Shown here: in pieces, positions 50,213 through 62,783 of the stretch | Layout: each line of letters begins with the position of its first letter | Position numbering within the stretch: the stretch's first letter is position 1 | NCBI GenBank assembly: GCA_040954595.2 | Contig: CM082578.2 | Location: 11,718,001-11,782,000, forward strand | Origin: Balanoglossus misakiensis | Taxonomy: Eukaryota > Hemichordata | DNA: 64,000 bases | Reading direction: 5' to 3' | Made by a program: the position numbers and the translations under genes | The notes under the pieces: model-generated | What the model was told of the DNA's origin: nothing | Databases searched by the model: none | What the model saw: only the letters and a program-made list of their open reading frames with translations

Positions 50213-53200
50213 GCTCATTTGGATTTGAAAACTTACCCTATTTCTCTCCTAAAATTCAGGATTCAAGAATTTATCTCTGATACACAAAACAACAGCAATA
50301 TATTGACTCATCACACAATGAAACCAACATGATACAAAGGTACATTTAGTATATAAAATTATTAATTCAGAACATAACTCAATTTTATTCTTGCTACTCT
50401 TTTCTTCCATAAAAAATTACATGATGATGTGGTTTCCAGTTCAGCAAGTAAGACTGCTTCAAAGATTTGCATGATGTATAACTCTGCTTGCAACCAACGT
50501 ACCACAGACACATGTGGCTCTCTCTCTTCATTCCTCATTAAATGATATTCAGACAGACCAGTACCATTCCAAAAAAAACTGTACACTCCGTCACCCCTTG
50601 CCACATGATTCTCTGCTGGACCAGACCTCTCCCACAATTCCAACCCACCACACACAAAGCCAGATAGATGGTGCAACTATCGCCTGCAGATCATGTACGC
50701 TAATAACAAGTACGCTGATTGATGATACTAAATCAACCCTTGTATTCGCTATAAATTACCATACCTGTCTGATAACCAAGAATTTAATGACACATTTCAA
50801 GAAGATGTGAGTGCAGATCAAATGCTCCCACTCTGTCCTGAGCGGAATGTGGCAAAACGCCTAATTAAGTCACCCGTCTACCATCTACTTTAAATGGCAG
50901 TCATCTCATATAACTTAAAGCACCGCGGGCAAACGTCTTTAGCATGGTCCCTGGAAAGAAGAAGTCTTACAACTGACCACTGAGGAGGAAGAATCATTTG
51001 AAACGGAGATGACAAGAATCACAATATCATGTCAAGAGAAAATGTCACACCATTGAAATGGATGCAAATTACATCCTGTCCAGATTAAAGAGATGCCCTC
51101 AAAGCTTTTAAAGATGCTAAAAACAGCATGTTTCCTTGATAGCTGTTACATAAAATGACAAGTAGTCTATTAAAGCGGAGAATTTTGATCAAGGACTTTC
51201 TAGTTCTACTGCAATTTTACTGGTATTGCGGGTGTACAGTACACGCATGTATGGATTACTTTTTTTTGAGCTACACCGCATCACCCGCGAATGTCATTCG
51301 GCATCTGATTACGACCTGGCCTTGCCACTTGTTTGTTTCCATTTTATCGCACTTCCTATCAATCACCTGCACATTCCCCCACAAGGATTTCTGGCGGTCA
51401 CCATCAGACACACGTCCCCAAACTTTATCAATCAAATTAAGTTGAAAGAGGCGACAGATAATCATATATACTGCTGCCTCTTTTGGATGCACCTCTGCGC
51501 GCAGACACTGATCTCTCTGTTGCCAATTTTCCAGGGATTTCTCCACAAAATAATCCTCCTTTTAGTACAAAAACTGACCAGACAACCAGGATAATAAAAG
51601 GAAAATAAAATGCTCTTGAATATTTTGCAAAAAATTTTTAAATTATCTGTTCTCCGTGTCATTAGCAGACGTAAAAGATACTTCCAAGTCCAAATTTGGC
51701 AAACGAGATACAATGACTCAATGCACCACCTGTACAGGTGCATACATGGTTGGCAAGCGACACATTGACCATCAGATGATATGGTCGCTCGCTTCTCTCT
51801 GCACTCTGAGTCTCCAATGATTTACAGAAACAATCACGAGAAGATAGCGGAGAGACAAAAATCTTCACAGCAGAGCAAGACAGCACTATTCCATCAGAAA
51901 GATTCATTGGAGGTCGTTGCGCTGCCCACACACTCAGCTCGTGGTCTCTTCACAATCACGGAATACAAATGACTTGTTGTATAAAACCTGCATGAGACAG
52001 CAGCATATACATGTAGCTGACAGCAGGTGAACTTGGGTTTATGGATAATACTCGGCCATATCTCTTCTCTGCAGGTCAAGTCACCACCCACTCTGTATAT
52101 CATAGAAATGCACCACAGAGATGCATAAAAGGAAAGACCATCGTTTCATCAGAAACTCCCACACGGGACACTGGATTCAAAAGTGGACCAGGTCAAATGT
52201 TAGCAGTAAATCTAGCCATTGGAACTGGTTGTATATAAGAATTATCAATACACCCATAATAAGAGATAATGGTATTAGAGTTTTAGACAGGGTTTTGTAA
52301 ATTTAGCTCACTATTAGACTGAAGCAAGCTAATTTCATTCTCCTATATTAGACTGAATGTCTGCCTATTAGTTATAATTTGCCGATAAAGATTGGCCATG
52401 AAACATCAAATTATGGTATTATCGCAACACGGGTATTAGCCAAACGTCATCTTCTGAAAACCTTAACGAGCAATTAGAGGCAAACTTGACACCATTCTGA
52501 CCGGGTCGCCAGTTGACAACAATCCACCTTTAAGTACTGCCGCCAAACATCTTGTCTGGGATTCCTAAGACATGACTGAATGAAATTTAGTGTAAAGCAA
52601 GAATTACACAGAAAGAAATGCTATTTGTCACACACGCAGTCAATCACTGACACGAACCACTGCGAAACTCGCTGGCTCGATAGTATTAAACAGACGCTAC
52701 TAGTTGGAAAGAGCAATTGACTGATAACCGTACAAAGTAAGCCATCCCAGACACATTGACTTGTAATAAGGAATCGCGGGCTGGATTAGTCGATTTGGAC
52801 CTAAAGCCAGCTAATTTAATTTCCTCTAGCTTATCATCTGCTTCCCAGTGGAATGAAAAGAGGAGAAATCAGGCACGGGGAACAAGCGAGCCTCTCATTA
52901 ATTAAGTGCAACAGCTGGGATAATCGGCTCCAATTTGCCCTAACAGCGGGCTGCTTGCTTTTGTGCTGTCAGCCTCGATTTTTTGAAGCAAGTGTTTTCG
53001 AGGAAACGCAAAAATTGATGAGGCAACGGATTCACGCGACGTACAACTGGGAATCTCTGCACAATTCATCTTGCGCTCACAACATTCTTCAAGCAAAATA
53101 TCAGTCTGTGACAGTGACCACAAAGTACAGACAGAAATAAGCAAATCTCTTGCTGCTCTATTTGCGTTTTCTAGTGTTTCATATAGTAGGGGAAAAATTC

Positions 53201-54480
53201 TGTTGCTTCTTGCCCTGATTTACATGTATAGAACTCCATCATAATTAGGTGAGACACCATCATATTTTCTACCAAAGAAAACATAACAAAGTTACATGCA
53301 TCTTACAAATTACACAACGCGAAAATAACCTTTTTAAAAGGTGTCCAATTTTCATAACAGCTATGCCCCTACTTCTGACACCCCGACCGGTCTACCTCTA
53401 TCAGAAGTCCTGTGGCATGAATTCAATTTTTCTAAAAAATGAGAGCTTGAGGGGAAATGTGTCCATACAGCTGAGGGGTTGGGGTATTAGAAGTCAGAAT
53501 GGATTATGTCATTCTCCTACACTGTTTATAACATTTCAATAGTTGCTCTAGGATTTCTGTAACTGAATACTGTTAGTTTGTAGTGTGGTGTCATTCTGTA
53601 CGCACTCTCACACATTAAATTTTTTATTCAGTTTGGAGTTTCTATAAAAGTGAATCATGCCATACACAGTCTCACAAATTAACCAGAGTTTTTTTGTCAA
53701 ACCTCCTCAACAGTTTCATCTTCATGTTTCGAACAAAACTGTCTACTCACTTTAAAAACACAGCATGAAAAAATACAGCAGAAAAAAATACTTCACAAGA
53801 GTGTTTCCTTAATAAGATTCATGGTGAGAGTGAACGTCTTCAAGGTATATTGTGTGCAAATGTTCGTTTTTTCTTGTTGGAAGCCTCTTTTCTCACAAGA
53901 ATACAGTGCCATCAATCGAAGAGTTAAACTGCATCAGCACATCATGTATGTATGCAAGTGCTTGAACTTCAACTAACGATCAAGCACAATACCATCCAAA
54001 TACATGTACAAAGAAGCATTATGAACATCATGCTTGTCGAGTAAAATATGTGTCCAACAAGGCAACATATTTCGATCGCTCGATCTGCCCTGAATACTCT
54101 GTTTGCCACAATACCTCCAATCGACACTTTTACAGAAAGATGCGAGTAGAGAATTTTCCCTTACAACTAAGCATGATACACATGGAAAACATACTGAGAT
54201 GTGTGCATATTCCCTCTACAATGATCATTTGATATCTTGTCCGCATAAACAGTCAACACGACACATTCTTTTATACAACATGTACACGCACCGATCCTCT
54301 TACCAGACTTTGTGCGTGAGAGTCTCACAATAGCATACCCATCTAGTCTTACAACAGTATCAATGTACAATGTAGCTCCACACAGACGTACACAAACCTG
54401 TCACAGAAGGATGGGTGATAAAAGAGGTCACCGTGCCCTCTATAATGTCAATATGATTCAACTCTTTCACTCGTATCCCT

Positions 54481-54544
54481 CTTTCACTGGTGCAACTTTA
54501 CCATATGATGGATTCAGACCAAACCAAAGCGGTGAAAGGGTTAA
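54481..54544 (-). repeat. Reverse-orientation relative of the 62.28 kb MITE
   Basis: Read on the minus strand it starts ttaaccctttcaccg and continues through atggtaaagttgcacc, matching the order of blocks in 62281-62340 with scattered changes. It lies 200 bp from the foldback element. Confidence 0.5.
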
Positions 54545-54746
54545 ACCAGAAATTCTCTCTGAGGCAAACAAATGTCTATTATATTATACCAGTATATCGA
54601 TGGTGTAAATCACGCTATTTGATTGGTCGAGACACGACACGTGACCGTGATATATTAGCCATATACCACAGTCATATACCATAGTCAAAGAAAATGCCTT
54701 TTTAAAATGTTTGATGCAAAGTTTCAATATACTGGCATAATATAAT

Positions 54747-54889
54747 AGCAATAAAACACCCCCAGCCATGGTATACCACTCGATTTTGACCAGTTCAACT
54801 CCATATACACACTCGCTATCGCTCGTGCGTATATGTCGTGAACTGGTCAAAATCTCGTGGTATACCATGGCTGGGGGTGTTTTATTGCT
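54747..54889. mobile_element. Foldback element (near-perfect 143-bp palindrome)
   Basis: Two arms of 51 bp (54747-54797 and 54839-54889) are reverse complements except at the centre of a three-base block (TCG against CTC). The outer arm begins agcaataaaacacccccagc. The 41-bp loop is itself partly symmetrical (atatacacactcgc against gctcgtgcgtatat). The whole would fold into one long hairpin. No coding capacity. This is typical of a non-autonomous foldback or MITE element. AT-rich, partly symmetrical sequence immediately to its left (54.60-54.69 kb, CCATATACCA repeats) may belong to the same element. Confidence 0.85.
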
Positions 54890-54960
54890 TAAATATTACA
54901 TTGTTACATGACGACACGAGTGAGATTTGCCCTTGTCTTGTCATTTGCTATGAAATTTAT

Positions 54961-54973
54961 GGGGGGGGGGGGG
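54961..54973 (+). repeat. Poly-G run (13)
   Basis: Thirteen consecutive G, about 70 bp right of the foldback element. Comparable poly-C runs lie at 10774-10786 and 17110-17121. Confidence 0.9.
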
Positions 54974-57899
54974 AGAGATAGTTATCATCTGTTCCGACTT
55001 AATCACGCTAAGCCATACTAAAATTATTTCACATCAAAAATACAACAAACACATACACAATCGGTAGAGAAAATACAGAGTAATCACATTGTATTTTCGT
55101 TCTGCACACGTGACTGATGCCAGCTACATGTATGTTTGTTGTTTTATTGAGAATAAAAGGTGCTGGTAGTTTCCGAGGAAAAATGCCACGATATTTTCTT
55201 TCTGTTAAACATGCATGTACCTATTTTTTTTTTAATTTCCTCGAACACAAAGAGCAACATTAAAGCTGACCATATATGGCAGATGACCTTAAATTCGACC
55301 GAAATCGACCCATTTAATTGCTGAGGTCACAACATCACTTTCTAACTCACTTTATCATATCTGGCGCCAGGCTTAACAAACTGAACGCACGGTCACAGCT
55401 TGACGATCATAAAGAATTAATTCAGACAATAGAGCCCTGATTAGCTTTTGAACATGGGAAAGGATATCTGCAAATTATCATAAATACCACTTTTAAAAAC
55501 TGGTTATTAGGATATCGACACTAAACTTTTGCAATATTGATGAACATCATGACCATGTGGCATCTATAATTTCAACTTTTCATTCCAAAATGAATTCTTG
55601 TGGAACAGACAATAATAACAGCCAATGCAGACCTTCACACCTGAATGATGGCTGCATATCACTTTAAAACTACTAGTAGATTCTGGAGAAATCTTAATGG
55701 TACGCTTTTAATTATGATTAAAAGTGGTCGACATCGACATCAAATCTCCTACCAACAGAAATATTTTTAATTTGTTTTGACATTAATAGAAATCCAATAG
55801 CCCCGTGTTCTATGAGAAAACATTTAATTATCAGTGATGTTTGTTTGATTTCCTCCTAAACCTGGACCGCTAATTTCCCATTCATTACTTAACTGCAAAC
55901 TATCAATGGGGCACTCATGCAGTTTATAGGTAAAAGAATAACGCATTAAAAACACCAACCTGCACATTTTGTGATCAAATTCAACTATCCTGTACGCATG
56001 TATGTGTACTGGAGTTATATACATGTATTGTGTATCACTATCATTGATTTTCTTAAAAGGTTGTAATCCCAACTCCGGGAATTTCACTTGTACAAGCAAT
56101 CTTACTGACCTATGATAAATCATTAAATGGGTTCAAACTACATATCAGGTTGCATTGTGGGTTCTAAAAAAATTAAACAACGCTGTATGAAATATTGCCA
56201 GCATAGTTCTCAACTGACATTCTGCACAAGACCATGGGTCATCAAACAAACAGCTCTGAGCGCGATTTCATCGTGGCATACATGTACATGTACAAAGCGT
56301 AGGTTGTTGAATTATTGGTGTTCACAGTCCACTGCAAAGACAAACTTTAATATTTGCAAACAAAAACATTACTGAAAATGTCAATCCAGGGGTGGAAAAG
56401 AAAACTGTACAAAAAAGGCAAGGCTCGAGTTCTATTAATACTCTATAACACCTGTACATAATATTATCCTTTACTAATACTGGTCAACAAAATGTTAAAC
56501 CTTTAAGGGGGGAAATGAGACGCATATGATATGTCATGTATGCATAAATGGACATACAAAACAACCTCTATAATTTATTACAAAAGCCAATGATACTGAG
56601 CTACACAGTCATGTACAATGTATTATACATAATACAAAACAGAGGTTATATATGAAACTAACTCATCTGAACCATCTCTATTTAGTTTAACACTGTGGCT
56701 GAACCTCTCAGGTGAAATCAAATATTAAGGTCACCGCCAATTATCCAGCAAAGTTTATTTTCCACACAAGATATCCATTTCAGCCCCAAATTCAATTCCG
56801 GTAATAACAGCCCGCACGACGACATGCAGACACTGTTTCAGCGGTGTCAGCCTTGCAAAACAACCTCCAGTTACTTCAGATTACGAGTTTCAATAAATCA
56901 ATACTTGGTTAGATTACTTTCCTCCCTGTTCATTCTCTCACAAATTTGATTGAAATTGATGCTGGTATCGTGGCGAGTGAATTATGATACATATATATTG
57001 AAGGGGCTTTGCTTTCCTTTCAGACAAGGCAAAATATACTTCTGAGGCTCTGACAACCCAACTTATATATATTTTTTTTTTACATGGACCTACAAACCCT
57101 AATGTGAATTAGCATGAAAGTAGAACAAAATCATAAATTCAAGCAAGATCTAGACAGTGGAAGATTTTAAATTGATGTCACTGTATTTTGTGACGTTATG
57201 AAGGAATTGCTCTCAGCTGTATTCCGGATGCTTTCATAGTACAACACAGGGGGGAAATCTGTACAAGAAAAATTCCCAACCTACATTCATACAAAGTACC
57301 CTATTTTTGAAAAATATGTCATCACTACCAAATAGCTTTTCCCGTTGGCCTTATTTTGGAACACAAATGTAAAACAGCGTCTGCTGATGGATTTGTGGAA
57401 ATGAAATTGCATGTGGACATTCCTTAACACTTCTCTGAAAAATTAAATAAAAATCTATGATGATGTATACATACATCAAATTGTACAGCACGTCTGGAGA
57501 TTATTACAATATATTATAATGGGGGAGTATTGACCCTACTCTTGCATGTTTGTGATCTCATTCAATTTACCAGATTACTTTGAATTATTTATTTATAAAT
57601 TTCACATAACACCCAGTGAAGGTCTGATAACTTGTCTGAATACTTGAACAAAATTGATGACTGTATTAGGATTTTAAATTCCTGTAAAAATGCTTCGGTA
57701 GAAATACGATTGATATATACATAATATAATTTAATTACTTCAAGTTAGGTTTTTGCAGAAATATGTAGAATATTTTTTCCATGCATTCTAGGTTGTTGTT
57801 TTTTTGTCTTTTGTCTTTCAGGTTATTTACCTATCTTTGCTTTTCTCCTGACTGTACGTCTGTTCAGTAGATATTATGAATTCTTTGATAGTTGTTCAG

Positions 57900-58125
57900 A
57901 GAACTAAATTACATGTCAAATAAATTGCTGGATCTCACAAGTAGAACGCTGGTCGCTGGAATGTCTGATGATTTCAAGAACAACATTGCAATGTGGAAAT
58001 CTGAGAATCAAGAAAATTGCATCTCTCCTGCCTTTGTTCCTGGCTCTGTCAAAAAAAGAGCCCAGCATGCCGCATTGAACTTGCTAGCAAATGGCCGTAA
58101 ACCCCTGCTGAGAGAGCTGATGTAA
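57900..58125 (+). CDS. Unidentified open frame, possible 3' exon or element remnant
   Basis: A frame of 75 codons including a TAA stop, beginning after a tttgatagttgttcag acceptor-like site: RELNYMSNKLLDLTSRTLVA, then FKNNIAMWKSENQENC and KKRAQHAALNLLANGRKPLL. The amino-acid make-up is protein-like (charged helices, few low-complexity runs), but I do not recognise the family, and frames of this length are common by chance here. It lies just upstream of another open stretch and of the paired-domain transposase, so it may belong to a decayed mobile element. Confidence 0.25.
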
Positions 58126-58584
58126 CCGGCCAATGAGATCTTCTTGTTGATCATATTACTAGTCAAGATGGAGCTAATTACCTTTACATTACCACCAGTA
58201 CCTTTTCCTTGACTGTAACCTTGTCCAATCAACAGCAAAACGTATATAATTGACTTCAAGGGGAACGCCAGTTACACGTTCTCAGCAGGGGTATACTTGT
58301 AAGCTTGCAAGTTCAATAATGCCACACCCAACTCTGCTTGAAGCTTTTCTGACTACCCGGGGTACTGCAGAATTGAGCTACACATGGATTTTGGTTAATT
58401 ATTTGAAGCAAATACAGACCAGTCCTGAATGTGACACTTGACTAGTAGTTTTGTGCCTATATATGAAGTCGTACATTCTTTCCTCGTCCACTACACAAAC
58501 TTAAGAGCAAACGTGAAAGAACGTACAGCTATTAAGACAACTATTTGACCAGAAACACATCCCCAAGAGCAAAGGACATGGTAA

Positions 58585-58818
58585 CCATGTCAAAGTAATC
58601 ACAACAGAGATTCTGGGCAGTGTTTTCAAATTCAGCCTTTAATGTTGACGGATGAAGTGATTTTATTGAAACCATCCAACTACAGGTTGGAACATGCAGA
58701 GTTATTGGTTGTAAAGAGTGCCCGCCGTGCAATTCATACACAAAACACGCGTGCATCCAAAGACATCAATCAGTATAATGGTCGCGTTAAAATTCATTCA
58801 CAGCCAAAAATTTCATAA
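58585..58818 (+). CDS. Unidentified open frame next to the paired-type ORF
   Basis: Seventy-eight codons open between two stops, including LMLTDEVILLKPSNYRLEHA and VVKSARRAIHTQNTRASKDI. There is no clear start or splice acceptor. The composition is protein-like, but no family is recognised. It may be part of the same decayed insertion as its neighbours at 57.9 and 59.2 kb, or a chance frame. Confidence 0.15.
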   Translation, partial: PCQSNHNRDSGQCFQIQPLMLTDEVILLKPSNYRLEHAELLVVKSARRAIHTQNTRASKDINQYNGRVKIHSQPKIS

Positions 58819-59146
58819 GGTTGTCATGTCAGTGGAAAACAGTTCGACAGACTTTGCTGTTGTTATTGCATTTGTGATTTCAAGCAGCGACTCCATAGCA
58901 TCAGATTGACTCGAACATTATTAAATCACTCACTACATGGCAATATGTGGCCATCTTATATGTCTAACATGCAGTACTGTGCATGCATGAAGTTCAAAGT
59001 CTTTACATAAACGTGAAATTGTTCGTTCTCGACGGTACCTCGCCATCCATAAAACGTTCACATTCTGGTGATTCTGAGATCGATCACTGTACTCCACGGA
59101 GTCATTCTATTGCGAGTAAAAGAACGCGAACTAAATTGCAGTACGC

Positions 59147-59512
59147 TCAAGATGAAAGGGGACCGGAAGTCAACAAACTGAAGCCGACTGATGGTAATGT
59201 AGCTGGTGTGCAAACGCCATCTTCCACGAGTTTTCTCTGTATTTCTTTTAAGTAGATGCTTGGCTTCGTCTTCTTGTAATATTCAATAAATCGTAACACG
59301 TTTTGAGTTACAACTGGTGCACAGCCGGCAGAAGGTGTAGTGTACGAAAAGTCACCCGTGTTGACAAACTTTTGACAAATGGTACATACGGTCGACTTCG
59401 AAATGCCGATCGCGCGTGATATCTGTCCATATGACCTGCCCTCGAGGTACATTTCCACAATTTTCTCACGTACAGCTTGTGGTGTTGGTATACCGCCTTT
59501 CCCGCGAATCAT
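59147..59512 (-). CDS. Truncated paired-domain-type transposase (Pax-like HTH) ORF
   Basis: An intronless frame of 121 codons with an ATG at 59512. Residues 14-53 (VREKIVEMYLEG, SYGQISRAIGIS, STVCTICQKFVNTG) match the PAI helix-turn-helix half of the paired domain, and residues 69-108 (VLRFIEYYKKTKPS, IYLKEIQRKLVEDGVC, LPS) match the RED half. The spacing is that of Pax proteins, but the wording (KPSIYLKEIQ) is closest to the paired-type domains at the N-terminus of Tc1/IS630-like transposases of marine invertebrates. After Ser108 the similarity stops where SxISRxL would be expected, and a stop follows 13 residues later. No DDE catalytic domain was found. It is therefore most likely a broken transposon copy, not a Pax gene. 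A domesticated DNA-binding protein or a first exon are alternatives. Confidence 0.7.
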   Translation of the reverse strand: MIRGKGGIPTPQAVREKIVEMYLEGRSYGQISRAIGISKSTVCTICQKFVNTGDFSYTTPSAGCAPVVTQNVLRFIEYYKKTKPSIYLKEIQRKLVEDGVCTPATLPSVGFSLLTSGPLSS

Positions 59513-62148
59513 GTTTTATTGTCCACTAGCAGTTCGAAGACAGAGAGCAAAAGGGAAGGACTGGACACGCACGCGTAGATAAAAGTCTTGCTTTAGCAAG
59601 CAATGTGAAGTGTAAGACGATCCTCTTACGACACCCGTAATACCCCACTGTTAGTATTGTAATCAATCTCGATATAACCTCTTTGAATTTACCGCAACAT
59701 CAACAACTGGGCGCCGAAACTGAAGTAAGATAAGGAACAACTTGGCAAACCAAATGTGCAAGTATGGTAACATTTAGATCAACATTATCGTTCGAATCCA
59801 GATGGGAACGATAGTAATGACACTGATGATAAGACACCTTTGGAACAGACTGTGTCCCTAACCTATGCTGATCCTGGCAGTTTTCGCAGTTACATGTACA
59901 CATTGTGAGAGGAAAACTACGGCTGGTTAACTACGTCACACGCAATTAGTCGACTGGACCTCTTCATTCTCCTGTTCTCTGGAGTTCCACTACAGAAACC
60001 ATGGAAACAAACTCCGCCAATTAACACTCAAGGTCTGAATATTGAAATCCGTCATTGTAAACTTGCTCAGGATACGCGCTTCCTCTCTCGAGCACACAGC
60101 TCCGACTTTTTTTCTGTCAGCCTCATGCATCAACAAGTTCACGCTTTGCACTTAACGCATTAAGCAAAATGCCCGTTCATTTACACTGTGTTTTTCAGAA
60201 CGGATTATTCAGACCCAGAAATATACACACATAAAAATTGATCTCTTATGTACTGGTATGTTGAAACTGACTTAAAGGTTACACATAATCATATCACCTC
60301 TTCAAAATTTTATTTTAACTATCATAGTTCTCGTAAACTCTGTCAGAAGAATGCTGCATTCGTCATAACACGTGACTGGGTATTTTAGCAAGCAGGAAGT
60401 ACATGCACATGTAATGGTAAAACTAATTTCGTGGAGATAATGTTTGCAAGATTCCCTGGATTGTCCATCAAAACAATGTATAAGCACAGTCAGATAAAAG
60501 CAATTACAATTGTAAATCAACACTGGTTGGACAAATGTTCTCTATAATCATATCAGAAGTCGGTATCTGGTTGCACTTTTTGAGTGATCACAACGATCGA
60601 TGTTACCGCAAAACCTCTGATGTGCAAGTATTGCTACAGATAATGCTTCAAAAGCCAACCTTCTTACAGAAGGTCCCAGAAGAGAGATGGCCAGATCTCC
60701 ATTACTCTCATTACAAACCTAATCAGTTGATGAGACAATTAATTAGAGCTTCATTAAGAGGCAGGCCAGTAGGGAACTCTATGCAATTGTAAAGACAGGT
60801 GCAACAGCACGCTAGGGAAGGAGAGAGGGAGGGATACATGGACACCTTGGGCTGGGTGTGGTTTTGTCCAGTCATTAAATGACAGGTGTGTTGAGATAAC
60901 TATGGGGACCTATCAATAGAGTGTCGAAAGCAAGGAGTGAATTCAGACGATCATCCACCATCACGGCAGCGTTGCCAGCTTATGGGAATATTGTTTGGAG
61001 ATGGTATAGAACTAGATCACAAGCACCTCTCCAAATGCATCCGAGTTTCTCGGAGAACAAGTTTTCCTTCCCTTTGGGCACAAACAGTGTGCTTTACAAA
61101 TTACATACAAATGTGCCACCCCGATCATTCAGCTTTATATACAGCTGAAGGCACGGCCGCTTTTATAATTACAGTTTCGATTGCCTACGCTGAAGGCAAG
61201 GGAAACGCATCAGAATGGAACGGACAAAGCAATGCTGAACATCTGTATTTGGACTTTCCTTACTTAACTGCTAAGTCTACGGATGGGGGAGGGGAGAGAA
61301 AAGAGGAGGAGGGAAAGGGGGACTAGTAGAGCAATTATTTATTGGTGTAATTGTATGATTTTTCAAAAAGAGCTACCCTGAAATGTTCAAGAGCTTTAAA
61401 AAAATAAACAAAATCAAGATATCTACACTTTTTAAAATTTCAGTTGACTTTTTTGATTATCGGGAAATGTAAATTTAAATTCAGTCGCTGGTGCCCGTCA
61501 ATTTTTCACACTTTCCATTCAACAGCCAATATCGCTCTACTTGTAAATTTATGAAAGTGTATTTTTCACATGGTTGGTCCCAGGAGTTTAGGTATGAGTT
61601 ACAGTTTTCTGTGTACCTATTGTTTGGAGCTAATGGCTCTTAAATGAAATTACTTCACCACAAAAGAGCTGTAGAGCGAACATGAAATTCTGAAGGCTGC
61701 CATGAATTTTTCATAATGCGTTAACAAGCTGTTGAAAGAAATGCCTGGCTGAACCATTATACGTGATTAAGCAATAACTATCTCCAAACTCCATGCATCT
61801 TGTATCCATACCGGTACATCTATTTTCATATTGTATTTTGTTTTACAATTACACTTACAGGTAGTGAGTGACAGGGCCATTGATTTCGAGATAAAATATT
61901 AATTAATGGGTAATGGCAAGGACAATTTACATCAATGGCAAGGCGAAAAAAAAATGATCATTTCAATTTCTTTCGCTTTTCTCGCCCAAGGCTTTTCGGA
62001 AGGTCGAAACAAAATGGTCGCGCCCGTGCGACTGTGGAGACACTTCTGGTTTCGTGCATAGTTCATGTGCATGTATACCACTATATGAAGCTGTGCATGC
62101 ACTACATTGTATAGTCAGTATACATTTTACACGACTTTTATTTTCATG

Positions 62149-62213
62149 TTTTTTTTGGCTCTTGCGTATTTCGAGAAAATTTATTTCTCACGAAAATAAC
62201 CCGTTTTACAGTA
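62149..62213 (-). repeat. ACGG/TTTTCGCGA dispersed repeat, copy 2
   Basis: Read on the minus strand: ctgtaaaacgggttatt, aaattttctcga, then gcaagagccaaaaaaa. This is the order seen at 38445-38512, with substitutions. Confidence 0.5.
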
Positions 62214-62280
62214 GCTTGTGTATAATGACCACTGTTATTGTTGTCAGATGAATTCAAGTCCAGACTTAAGTTCAAATTTT

Positions 62281-62366
62281 AACCCTTTCACCACAATGGT
62301 TCAGTCCAAACCCATTGTTTTCTATGGTAAGGTTGGACCTCTAAAGAGGGAACTGGTGGTGAAAAG
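62281..62366 (+). mobile_element. Short MITE (CCCTTTCACCAC ends)
   Basis: Begins aaccctttcaccac and ends ctggtggtgaaaag, giving inverted ends of about 12 bp around a body with tctatggtaaggttggacct. A reverse-orientation relative lies at 54481-54544. Confidence 0.6.
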
Positions 62367-62610
62367 AACAGCCAAAATTTACACCTTATGACTTGTGTTG
62401 ACTACAGCTGTCACATGGACAGTGTCAACACTGAAGGTGTTGTAAAAGTGCAGTGGGACAGATTTTTGTGTGTTTTCTATACCAGGTGGTTAGCTGGTCA
62501 GTCTCATATTTGATGGCTTTGGCAGAGTGGGCCTTTGGAGTGTGTTGGTTTTTGTTTGTTTTTGAAGGATTGCATAACCAGTGACACTGACACTCAGACA
62601 GTGACTGAGA

Positions 62611-62783
62611 TGACATCAACACCACTAGACCTTATGAATATTCAGGTCACTAAACTCAACAGTTGAGAGTGGAACCCCTAGCCCCTGAGAACAATAGCCA
62701 TGACATCAACACCCCTGGACCTTATGAATATTCAGGTCACTAAACTCAACAGTAGAGAGTGGAACCCCTGAGAACAATAGCCA
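62611..62783 (+). repeat. Tandem duplication, 90 bp and 83 bp
   Basis: Copy 1 (62611-62700) and copy 2 (62701-62783) both begin tgacatcaacacc and end gagaacaatagcca. They differ by a few substitutions and by a 7-bp piece (tagcccc) absent from copy 2. The copies abut exactly, so this is a recent head-to-tail duplication with no coding capacity. Confidence 0.9.

Larger units (their letters stand above)
43494..57880. other. Upstream or first-intron region of CACNA2D, no gene recognised
   Basis: This is either the first intron or 5' flank of the alpha2delta gene. No signal-peptide exon in phase 0 could be found. Apart from the foldback element at 54.75 kb, a short-repeat copy at 54.48 kb, a degenerate direct repeat at 49.81 and 50.16 kb, and small palindromes, nothing was recognised. 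Some stretches with TAATTA-type cores (for example 52.8-53.1 kb) could be regulatory but are unproven. Confidence 0.6.
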
